Source of the DNA: Dactylosporangium fulvum
GTDB lineage: Bacteria > Actinomycetota > Actinomycetes > Mycobacteriales > Micromonosporaceae
Length of the DNA: 64,000 nt
Assembly: GCF_025137375.1 (NCBI RefSeq)
Contig: NZ_CP073720.1
Span: 7,774,501-7,838,500 of the forward strand
Direction of reading: 5' to 3'
Shown: piece after piece, positions 35,201 to 47,200 of the stretch
Layout of the letters: each line of letters starts with the position of its first letter
Position numbering within the stretch: position 1 is the first letter of the stretch
Made by a program: the position numbers and the translations under genes
Notes under the pieces: model-generated
What the model saw: only the letters and a program-made list of their open reading frames with translations
Databases searched by the model: none
Told to the model about the DNA's origin: nothing

Positions 35201-38200
35201 GAAGTTGATGTCGCCGACGACGAGGTCAGTCTCGCCGACGAACTGCGACGCGCCGGCCCGCCCCCGGATGGTCAGGCCGGCCCGCAGCGGGGTCACGCCG
35301 CGCGGGTCGACGGCGAGGTCGGTGCGGTGGCCGGTGAGCAGCCACTCCGGGTTGGCCACCAGGCTGCGCACGTTGGCGAACGACGTCAGGTGGGCGTGTG
35401 CGGCCGACTCCGGCCGGGCGCCGTCGGGCAGCACCCGGGTGACGGCGTCCCACACCCCGGCGGCGTCGAGGTGCAGCACGGTCGCCCAGCTCAGCGCCGC
35501 CGGCGATGTCGGGGGTCCGGTCCGTGGCGCGGGCGGCAGGACCGGCGCACCGGCGCGGGGCAGCAGGTCGGCGGGGAACAGCACCCGCGCCGAGCCGTCC
35601 CGCGACGCGACGAAGCTCTCCCCGCCGTGGGCGTCGACCCGTACGACCTCGAGGACGTGCGGCACGGTGAAGATCGCGGTCCGGCCGCCCTCGACGAGGG
35701 TCACCTGGTTGACGGTGTTGCCGGTGCGCCAGCCGGCGCTGCCGGTCACGGTGCGGGCCCCGCCGAGACCTGCCCCGCCGGGGACGACCGCACCGTCGCC
35801 GGGGGTCAGGTCGGCGACGCCTTCGCCGCGGACCGCTAGCGTCGAGGTCCGCCCGCCGGTGCGCGCGAACGTCGACGAGCCGATGTCGAGGTTGACGACG
35901 GTCTCTGCGATGGTGTGCCCGACCAGCTCGGCGCGGTCCCAGTCCTGTTTGATCCGCAGCCGCAGCGTGACGTGGTCCGGTGCGAGACCGGGCCGCTGCC
36001 GGACCAGGTTGACCAGGATGCCGTCCTGCGCTGCCTGGTCGTAGGCGGCCTCCAGCCGGGCGGCGGAGATCTCGGTCAAGGCCCGCAGGTTCGCCTGCTC
36101 CGCGGCCCGGCGCAGCGGCTCGCCGGACAGCCGCGGGTTGCCCTCGGCGTCAGGTCTCGGCAGCAGGTTGTCCTGTGCAAGCTTCGCGGCGACATCGAGG
36201 CGCAGCGCGTCGGCCCCGGTCAGGCGCTGCACGAGGGCGGGCCCGGCGCCGTCGATGCCGCGTGCGCCGATCCAGTCCGGGAGACGCTCCGCCCTGTCCG
36301 GCGGCGCGCCGGTCACCGGGTCGTCGCGCAGGACGACGCTGCCGTCGGGCCGGTGCACGACAGCAGCCTTGTCGACGGGCAGGCCGTAGCGGTACGCCTC
36401 CGGCTCCGGCATCCGGAACAGCCCGGTGCTCTCCACCGAGCGGGTCAGCATGTCGGGCCGCGACGGTTCCCACCCGGACGGCTCGACCGTGACGTCGTGC
36501 ACGACGCTCAGCCGGTAGCCCTGGGTGTGCCCGGAGTAGCGCTGCACGCTCGGGTGGATGGCGGTGCCGCCGACGCTGATCCCGCCGCGCGCGCTCGACC
36601 CGGGCGATACGGTGCCCTGCAGCCCGGCGGTGCCGAACGGCAGCTCGCCGGCGTCGGTGCGCGGCCCGGCGGTGATGTCCGCCTGCCGGGAGCCGCCGAT
36701 GGTCACCGACCCCGAGGCGCCGGAGAACGCGATGCGCAGCCGCTCCTGGTGGTACCTGTCGCTCGCGGTGCCGACGAGCTCGGCCGAGCCGGGCACGACC
36801 CGGGTGTGCACGGTGACGGTGGCGACGACCCGGCCGCCGTCGATGATCGGCCGCTGCACCCCGGCCGGGTCGTTGATCGCGTCGGCGAGCAGTCCCGGCA
36901 GCTCCTCGACGACGAAGGTGCGGACCTGCTGGCGGATCGGCCCGCCGACGTGGCGGTACTGCTCCGGCAGCATGCCGACGACGGTGTCGTTGAGCCGTTC
37001 CAGGCCGGTGAGCCCGGTGACGACATGCTCCGGGAACCGTTCCGCCCGCGGCCGCCCGGCCGGCAGCGTGTCCGTCGCCGTCTGTGGCAGCGCCGGTTCG
37101 GTGTAAGGGTGCGGCACCCACAGCCGCAGCTCGGCGGCCGGCCCGGCGGCGCGGTCACCAACGGGGACCGGGTCGGTCCAGACCGCGCCGGGGCTGCCGG
37201 GCCGGACCTGGACGGTCCAGTGGCCGTCGACGTCGAACAGCGCCGACTCGCCACGGTTGTCCGCGACGGCGCCGGTGAGGCTGAAGTCGTTGCCGGACCC
37301 CTGCACGGAGAACTGCCGGCGCAGCTCGCCGCCGAAGTTCAGGGTGGCGTGCCGGGCGATCTCCTTGACCACGCCGAGCGCGCCGGGGGTGCCGTCGGCG
37401 ATGGCCGCGTCGAGGGCCGCGGCGACCGGGAACGCCACCGCAGGGCCGGCGTTGCGGTTGAGGGCCGCGCCGAGGGTCCGCCCGGCGGTCGCCTGCGGCA
37501 TGTGCCCGGTGATCACCTCCGACGAGCGGGTCGGCGGGCGGGGCACCTCGACCGCGTCGCCCGGGTGGAACCGGACGCGGACCTCGGCGGCGCCCATGCC
37601 GACCGGGAACACGGCCCCGTCCTCGCCGCCGGCCTGCCGCCACACCGACTGCAGGATCCGGTCGGCCTCGTCGGGTCGCAGGGCGACGTCGACGTCGGCG
37701 GCGTCGAGCAGCGCGTTGACGGTGTCGGTCACCGCGTCCAGGTGCGGCATCCGGCCGCCGGGCACGCCCGCCGTCAGGACCTCGTGCAGCGGCTGGGTCG
37801 CCGCCACCGCCTGCCGGTAGGTCTCGAACGCGGCCGTGGCGGCGTCGACGTACTCGCGCAGCCGCGCCGGATCGTTACCGCCGAGCTCCAGCCGGAGGAA
37901 CTCGAACGCGTCGCGGGCGGCGGTCGCGGCGTCGCGGGCCGCCCAGAACCGTTCGGCCGCAGCGTAGTGCCGGGCGGCCTCGTCGGCTGCCTGCCGGGCC
38001 TCGACGCCGGCCCGTTCGGCGCGGGCGTCGGAGCTGCGGTCGGTCCGGTCCTGCTCCGCGTCGCGGTCGGCCGCCTTCGCCGTGGCGGTCTCCTCGGCCT
38101 TCAGCGCGGCCTCGATCCGGGCGGTGACCCGCTCGTCGAGGGCCTTCGCGGCCCGGTCCAGTGTGCCGGTGAGTTCCGTGACGGTTGTTGCGGTGGGTGT

Positions 38201-41200
38201 ACTTGCAGCGACCCGCACCTGCTCCGCGACCTGCCCTGTGCGCAGCGGCGCGTACGGGTCGGCTCCGTCACCGGTCCGGTCGGCGGCACGGGCCGCCCGC
38301 ACCGCGTCGCGGGCGTGACCGGCCAGCTCCTGTGCGGCGGGCGGCAGCACGTCGCGGCGCCACGCGTCGGCGGGGTTGTCCGCGACGACCCGCTCCGCGA
38401 CGGCACGGGCCTGCTCGGCGACGGTGTCCGGCAGGCGGCTCAGGGCTGTCAGGGCACCTTCGGCGCGGGTGCGCCCGCCCCGGCCGTAGACGTCGGTCTC
38501 CGCGCCCAGGATCGCCGCGGCCTCGGCCCGCAGCAGCGCGGCGTCGGCGCCGTCGGTGAGCCTGGAGCGCAGCCAGTCGCGCAGTGCCGCGACGTCCCCG
38601 GCCGGCAGCTGCCGGACCTGACCGTCGTGACCTGTCAGGTACAGCGACCCGGCGGCCGGGCCCGGCGCGACGCCGGCGGCGAGCGCGGCCGGGTCGGGGC
38701 CGACGAGCAGCGGCCACGTCTCGGCGAGGATCGCCTCGCCGAGCTGGCCGTGCAGCGGCCCGGCGACGCCGTCGAGCAGCGGCTCGCCGCGCAGCGCGTC
38801 GAGCCGCGCGGCGTCCAATGTGGACAGCCGGTCGAGCAGGGCAGTGCGCCAGACCTCCCGCAGCTCGGCCGGGGCCGCGTCGTGGCCGCGGGTGAGGACC
38901 CGGGCGGCGGCGAGGTCGGCATCACCGGCCCAGAGCACGCCGAGCCGGTCGCCGAGGGCGGTGACGACGTGCGCGGCAAGGTCCGCCGCGGCACGCACGC
39001 GCAGCGACTCACCGGCCGGCCCGGCGGCCCGGTCGGTGAGTGCCGCGAAGGGCTCGTGCACCGGCAGCGTCACCGTCTCGCCACCGGCGGTGCGGACCTC
39101 GATCACGGCGTCGCCGCCGGGGTGCGGACGGGCGTGGTCGACAAGACCCGCCGCCGTCAGCTCGGGCAGCGCCCCGTTGACGGCGGCCTGCACCTCCGCG
39201 TGCCGCTGCCGCGCCGCCTCGGCGCGCCACGGCGCACCCGGGTCGGCCACCTCGCGGGCCGCCGCGGCCAGGTCCGCGGGGAGCCGGTCGACGACACGGG
39301 CGGCGGACTCGGGGCCGAGGCGGTCCAGCAACTGCCCGATCCGTGTGTCGGCAGAGGCGTCGGCGGCGCGGCCGTGCAGCTCCGTGGTGAGCTCGGAAAG
39401 GACGGCCCGTTCCGGACCGGTCAGCGGGGTCCGGCCGAGGAGCCGGTCCTTCAGCGTCGGCCCCGGTTCGGGCGGCGGCGGCGCTCCGCGTTCCACAGTG
39501 GACGGTGAGGGTTGCAGGGCGGCAACGTGCTCCCAGCCGGGTTCGCGCAGGTTCAGGTACAGCTGCTGCTGCGCCGGGGAGAGCCTCTCGGCGGGCACGT
39601 CGGCGTCGATCATCCGCCACAGCGTCGGGGCGTTCGGCCCGTCGAGCCCGAGGTGCCGCAGGTGCGCCCGCAGGTCGGCGATCAGCGCCGCCCGCTCCGC
39701 CGGGCTCTGCTCCGCGACGATCCGCCCGACGCGCTCCTGCACGTCGCCGACGCCGCCGCGGTCGTGGTCGGAGAGCCGGTCGCCGGCGGGTGCGCCCGGG
39801 CGGTCGGTCAGCACGTCGGGTCGCGGGTCCGGGCCGGCCGGTCCCCACCATCCGCGGCGGTTCAGCCGGGCGTCGACCTCCCACGTCTCGTGGGTGAACG
39901 TGCCGAGCAGGTCGGGGCTGTCGGCGTGCCGGTCCGACAGCACGACGGTCGCGTCCGGCTCACGCGCCGGGGCGCCCTCGGCGACCTCCGTGCGGGCCCG
40001 CAGGTCGCCGACGTCACCGGCGGTGACCCGCATCCGCAGCGGCTCGCCCGTCCAGCGGTGCACCTCGACGTCGGCGGCGACGACGGTGCCGTCCGGGCCG
40101 GTGTGCACCTGGACCGGGCGGATCTCCCGGATGACGGAGTCGCTCAGCCGGTGCGGCTCGGTCGGTTGGACGCGTTCCCAGAACGACCCGCCGACCCGGG
40201 CGGGGTCCGGCTCGGGAAGGCGGTCGGCCTCCGAGCGCGTGCCGTGCACGACGGTCGCGGTCACCGGCCGCTGCGGCGGGCGGTCGCCGGGGGTGTCGGC
40301 CCAGTCGATCCGGTCGTGGCCGAGCAGCGGTGTGGCCAGCGCCGCCGGGTCGTGCTGCCCGACGACCCGGGCGCGGACGGTGAACACGTCGACGCCGGTC
40401 TGCTCGATGCCGAGGAGCCGCAGCCGGGTCCCGGCGGCCAGCAGCACGCCGGCGTCGGCCGGCCCGTCGGTCAGCTCACCGATCCCGGTCAGCCGGGTCT
40501 GTGCCGGTGCCTCGATCGCCAGCCGGATCCGCTCGAACCGCAGCGGTGTGTGCGCCGACGCGGGCAGAAACCCCTTGTGCGTAACGGTCGCGCCGACCAT
40601 CCCGGCGAGCCCGGTGACGTCGGGCAGGCCGAGGGCGGCCGGCGATACGGCCGCGTGCAGCAGCAGGTCCGCGCCGGCCGGGCGCATCGCCGCCTGGATC
40701 CGCAGTGCGTCGGCCCGCTCGTCGCGGCCGCCGATGCGGCCGTCGTGATCGATGTAGGTGTCGACGTTGTGCCCGGCCGCGGTGGGGTACCGCTCCAGCG
40801 CCGCCCGGATCGGCTCGGGCAGGCCGGCGGCGGGTCGCTGTGCCTGCTCCAGCGGGCCGAACCTGGCACTGTCGGCCGGTTCGCGCCACGGCACCTGCGT
40901 CGTCACGTCCAGCGCGGTGCGGGCCTCGTGGTAAGCGCGCCCCAGCGGTGTCTCCAGCCATGCGTCGACCTGCGAGCTGTAGTGCCCGCGGCCGGGTGCG
41001 CCCGCCGTGGCGTCGAGGCCGTCGACGACGCGGGCGGCCTCGGGCACGGTCAGCCCGGACACCCCCGACGGGGACGACCTGCCGATCCGGGTGCTCTCCT
41101 CGCGCAGCATGTCGTAGAGCTGCTCCGGCGACCGGGCAGCAGCCAGCAGCGCCGGGCCGTCCGCCTGCAGCCGCGCCGCGACCAGCGGGTCGATGACGGC

Positions 41201-44200
41201 CGGGTACCGCGCGAGGACCTCGGCCCGCATCGCCTTCAGCGGGGTGCCCTCGGCGCCGAGGGCGGCTGCGGCACGGTCGATCTGACCCTCGCCGACGGCC
41301 CGCACGGCGGTGACGGCAGCCGTGGCCCGCTCCGGCGGCATCCGGCCGTCGAGCAGCTCACCGACCAGCTGCCGAAGGTCCGGCAGGAGCGGCTCGACCC
41401 GGGCCGGCGCCGCCGATCCGCCGGTGTCGCGGGTGGGCAGCGGCGGCCCGGCCGTCTCGGCCATCCCGAGCTCGATCCGGGCGCGCAGCAGGTCCGCGCC
41501 GAGCCAGGCGAGCTGGTCGTCGCCGGTGAACACCTGCCGGTCGGAGGCGAACGACAGCGCGTCCTCACCGGCCGGGCGTTTCGACGACAGCAGGTTGTGC
41601 ACGTTGGACACGTCGACGTCGAACGTGACGCCGCGGGTCGTCGTCACCCGCAGCACCGCACCGGGAACGCCGAGCTCGTCCTGCCGGGCGACGGGGCTCG
41701 TGGTGACGCGGTCGACCCGCGCGACGCCGGGGATCTCACCGGGCCTGGCGATCTCGCCGACGGCCGCCGTGAACGCCTGCTCACCGCGCAGCCGGCTGTA
41801 GCGACTGCTGTCGCTGGCACCGGACTCGACGTCGAACATGCTGACGTCGGCACCGCCCTCGCGGGCCTTCTCCGCCAGCATCCAGGCGTGGTCGACGGTC
41901 GGGACGTAGTGCCCGCTGCGGCCGCTCACCGACACCTGGCGGCCGTTGACGGCGACGAACTCACCGGCCGACAGGGTGTCGCCACCGGCGAGGAACGACG
42001 CGTGCTTCGCGTTGAGCCGGCCCATCTGCGACTCGTGCAGCGCGTAGGTCCGCAGCGTGCCGGGCTCGACGACGAAGTGGTACAGCCCGTCCAGCGGGAC
42101 CCCTTCGGCGTCGTACCACAGCCCGTCACGCAGGTGGATCTCCATCGACGCGCGGGTCTGTGCGTCGAAGTACGGCACGCCGTCACGGGCGTCCTGGAGG
42201 CGGATCTCCTCCTCCAGCCGCATCGTCGGCAGCGAGTCGTGCGTGCGCGGACCGGTGACCTCGACCCGCGGCACCGGCACCGGGTTGCCGGCCGCGTCGG
42301 TGAACAACGCGGTGTCGACAGGCTCGCGGACGTGTTCGAGCCGCCGGGCCAGTTGCAGCTCGATGCCGTCGGGCGCGCGCAGCTCGATCCGCGGCGGCCG
42401 GCCGTCGGTCCAGTAGGCGGGGTCGGCGGCGGCCTGCAGCAGCCCCCGGACGTGGCCGGTGAGCGCGTCGCCGGCGTGCGAGTCGAACCGGCCGGCGCGC
42501 GCCACGACCTCCGGCGGCGGGGTGCTGACCCAGGTCCGGCCGCCGTCGGCCGCCTCGAGGAGAGCCCCGGTCAGCTCCGGGGAGCGCGGAAGGTCGGGCA
42601 GGCTTGCCAGCTCCGGGCCGGGCCGCGTGCCGGGCACGAACGCGGGCGGCTCCAGATGCTGGGTGCCATAGGTGCGCCGGACCCCTTCGATGGTCTCGGT
42701 GATGCCGGGCAGGGCGTCCTCGGCGAGGTTGTACTGCACATGTGCGCCGGACTGCCCCGGCCGCTTGAACATCTGCCGGTCCAGCTCGAGCATCTCCCGG
42801 GCGATGACGCCGCGCTGCCCCGGCGGGGCCTGCTCGAGGGCCTCCGACAGCACCTTCAGCTGGGCGAGCAGCTGCCTGTCGTCACCGTTGAGCTTGAACG
42901 CCCGGCCCTCCGGCCGCAGCGCGCCGGCCTGCTCGCTGTCCTGGCCCAGGAGCCGGTTGACGAACCCGCTGACCTTGCTGCGGGTGCCGGCGACGTCGAC
43001 GGCGTGCGCCTCGATGGCGCGTGCGGTGAACCTGTCGAGCCGGGCCGCGTCGTGCCACACCGACTCCGGCACGACGACCTCGACGGCCGGCTTCCCCACC
43101 ACGGTCGCGGCCGTGCGCACCGGCGTTGAAGGCTCGGCCGCCGGCAGCTCACCGGCGCGCGGCACGGGTTCGGCGGCGGTCCGGAAGACGATCGGCCGGC
43201 CCTTCTCCGGCTGGACCACGACGTGGTCGGCACCGGCCGACACGCTCCACCGGGCGTCCGCGGGCAGGCCCCGCCGCACCGAGTCGGCGATCGCCGGGAC
43301 CTGCTCCGGGCCACGGGCGCCGCCGGCGAGCCGGTCGACCGGCGCGGCACGGTCGAGCCCGTCCGCCACGGACGTGTCGAGCCACTCGGTGAGCGCCGTG
43401 CGCAGCTGCTCCGGGTGCAGCCGGCCGGCGAGCGACTGGGCGACCCCTGACAGGTCGGCGACGACCGGTGCCCGGCCGGGGACCGTGACCCGCACCTGAC
43501 CGTCCGGCAGGGCCTCGACCCGCGAGCCGGGGACCGCCGCGTCGACGCGGGCGGCGTAGAGGTCCACCACGTCCTCGACGGCCTGCCGAGCCGCGCCGTC
43601 GAGCCGCACCGGATCCACCCGCGGCTGCGCCACCTTGAACGACAGGTCGATCCCGGCCCGGCCCAGCACGTCGGTGACCTGGTGCAGGTACTCGGGTGCG
43701 ATCCGCTCGCCGGAGAGGAACTGGACCACACCGTCGACGACGGCGATCTTGCCGTAGCCGGCGAGCGGCATCCCCAGGCTGCCGGGGGAACGGTCCGGCC
43801 CGACCACCAGGAACGTGCCGTCGGTGCCCATGCCCCACAACGCGACGCCGTCCGGGGCGAGCGCACGGGTGTCGAGGCGGCGCCCGTCACCGTCGAACAG
43901 CACCGACCGGCCCGGCACCACAGGGTCCGGCCCTGCCGTCACCCTGGCGCGGGCCTGTTCGGCGGCGCTGAGTGGTACATCCCGATATCCCGATGCAACG
44001 TCCGGCCAGGCGTGCAACGGCCGGGACCCGCCGTCCGCCGGGCCGCGTTCGAGCTCCGCGCCCTCACCGAACGCGTCGCGGGCCAGCTGCTTGCCGTTGG
44101 GCAGGGCGCGGACGTACTCGTTGATGATGTGCTGCCGGACCCGGCTGTCGGACTCCAGCAGCCACTGGTAGTCGCGCGGCACCGCGGCGTCGTGCCCGTC

Positions 44201-47200
44201 GCGGGCCAGCTGCGCCGCCGTCCGGCTGCCGGCCATCCCCTCCAGGAACTGGCGCTGCTGCTGGAACGCCGCGTATTCGCGCTCGAACAGCCGCTGGGCG
44301 ATCGCGACGTCCTGCGCGTACGGGTCCGCGATCTCCTGGCGGAAGGCCGCCACCTCCCGGGACCAGCTGGGCTGCCGCGCATGCGTCGTCTCGTGCACCG
44401 CCGTCGACGCGACCTCCATCAGCGACCTGTCCGGCCGGATGAGCAGCCGCTCGAGCCTGCCGTCGTAGAGGCCCTTGACGTTGCCCTGGATGTGGTGCTC
44501 GATGTTGCGGTACTCCCGCGCGGACAGCAGCTCCCTCGCGTGCACCTCGTGCAGCGGCACCGCCCGGTCGAGCTGCCCGATGACGGCGTCGGCGACGTCG
44601 CGGGGCATGACCCGCTCGACGGCCGCGCCGATGATCGCCCGGTCCATCGGGTGGAACCGGTGGGTGACCGGGTCGATCGCCGTCTGCCGGTTGACCATCT
44701 CCACCGCGTCGAGCGGGTCGACGCCGTGCAGGTCGCGCCACGCCTCGTCGACCTTGGGACGGCGCTGGTGCTGGTCGTGCTCGACGATCGTGTGCCGGTC
44801 GCCGTACTCGCGGACCTGCCGGCTCAGCTCCCGCACCCCGTCACGGACCGGGGCCAGGTCGCCGGTCGCCCGCGCCTCCCGCAGCAGCGCGTCGAGCCGG
44901 TCCGCCTGTGCCCGGACCGCGTCCAGCGCCTCGAGCCGCTCGGTGAGCCGCGGCGACGGCTCGAACGTCCGCTCCAGCCGCGCCTTGGCCTGGTCGACGA
45001 GCTCCCGGACGTTGTCGGTGAGCTGCTCGCCGTTGCGGTACCGCGTTCCGTAGTGCTCGCTGACCCGCGGCGGCCGGTCGGCGCGCTCGAGCTCGACGGC
45101 GGCCTCCGCCTCCTCCCGCAGCCGCTGCAGGGCGGCGTCGATCTCCGCCTTCGACTTCGGGGTGCCGCCGTCGGTCAGGTGGTCCTGGATCTGCCGGGCC
45201 AGCTCCGGCGGGGTCGACCTGTCGGCGAGCCGGGCACCCACCCACTCCGGGGTGATCTCCCGCGGCGGCGGCGACCCGGCCGGGGTGGTGTCCCGGACCC
45301 GCACCTGCTCAGCACCGACGACGGGCACCGGCTCGGACGGCTTCACCGGCACCGGGTCGGCGGTCCGCGCCGGCGTCTCCACCGGGTTGTCCGGCACCCT
45401 GACAGGGCCGTCCGGCGTGGCCTTCGACGGCGGTATCAGGTCGTGCACCGAGTCGTGCAGCGCCCGCCACGCCGCCGGCAGCTGGTGCAGCCCGGACGCG
45501 GGCACCGCGACCACTGCCGGTCCGGTCTGCACCCAGCGTTCGCCCACCCAGACCATCTCGGGCCGCACGATCGCCGGGTGCCCGCCCGCCAGGATCGAGT
45601 TGACCTGCGGGGTGAACCACACCGAGTGCCCGTCCGGGAAGTGCGCCACCAGCCCGTGCTTCTCGAGCGTGATGCGCACCGGCGAGTCCGGCTGTGCGTT
45701 GCCGAGGATGTCGTCGATGTACCGGTTGAACGCGTCGCGCGTCCCCTCGGGCGTCGAGAGCCCGTCGCGCGGCGGCACCCCTTCGACCTCGACCGGCATG
45801 ATCCGCGGCGGGACCCGCGTGCCCGGCGCCGGCGGGCGGCCCGTGATCGGGTCCGGCCCCTGATCGGGCAGGCCGTCTGGCAGAGCGGGTGCACCCCGGC
45901 CCGGCGGCACGGAGGTGTCCGTGGCGTCGCGCAGCTGCTCCGGCAGTGCACCACCGGTGCGGGGCTGCGGGCCGCGCGCGGTCTCCACGGGCACGGCCGT
46001 GCCGTCCGGCGGGCTCTTCAGCCACGAGTCGACGACGTTGAGCGCCTGCCGCAGGCCGATCGCGACCTCCGCCGGGCGGGTCGCCGGATTGCCGGCCCCG
46101 ACCCGTTCGTCGACGACGACCCGCACCGGACCGGCGGGGCGGCCCGGTCCCCCGTCGTCGAACCGCAGCTCGGGGAACTCCACCCGGATCCGTGCGCCGC
46201 CGGGGTTGCGGCCGAGCTCGATGCGTACCTCGGCGAGGCCACCGTCGCGGAACCACACACCGTGCAGCCCTTCGCCGAGCGCCGCCACCCGGACGGCCTG
46301 CCACGGCGTGGCGAGGTTCGGCCCGCGGCCAGCGGCACCGGCCGGCGCGGGCACCCGGTCGACGGCCCGGTCGATGGCACCGCGCAGCCCGGCGGCGTCA
46401 CCTGCCACGTCGGCGCCGAACGACCGGCCGAGCGTCAGGTTGCGCGGCTCGGCCCGGGTGACCTGCCCTGTCGCGGCCGGTTCGGGATAGCCGTCGCGCA
46501 GCCGCTGGAACTCCACCGGGATCTCGGCGGGGCCACGACCGGCGGCGGGCGGTTCGGTGGTGACCGGGTCGGCCGCCGGATCCCGTGCGGGATTGACGGC
46601 CGTGTTCTGTGCCGGGTCGGTCCTGGGTCCGGTGGTGCGGTCCGTGCCGGCGGGGCCACGGTCGACCGGTCCTGCGTCACCGGGGCGGTCGAGCAGCGGC
46701 GGCAGGTCACCGCCGTCGGCGGGGCGGCCGTTCCTGCCCGCTGCGGTGCCGTCCTCGGGCCTGGTGACTTCACCGGCCCTTCCGTTCTCCCCGGGCCTGC
46801 CGTTCTCCCCCGGCCTTGTTGTCTCGCCGGGCCTCGTGGTCTCGCCGAGTCTGGTGGTCTCGCCGGGCTTTGTGGTTTCGCTTGGCCGTGCGGACTCACC
46901 GGGTTTGATCGTCTCGGCAGGAATGCCGTTTTCGCCGGGCCTGATGACTTCGCCGGGTCTGATGGACTCGCCGGGGCGGACGGTCTCGCCAAGTCTGACG
47001 GTCTCGCCGGGTCTGATGGACTCGCCCGGTCTGATGGTTTCGCCGGGGCGGGCCGCGCCGCCGTCCACCGGGGTTTCCGGGCCGCGGACGAGTGTGCCGC
47101 CGTCGGCGGACCGCAACGCCTCCGGGCCGCGCACCACCCCGCCGCGGTCGGCCGGGACCTCGGGGCCGCGCGGCGGGCCGCCGTCGACAAGGGCGTCCGG

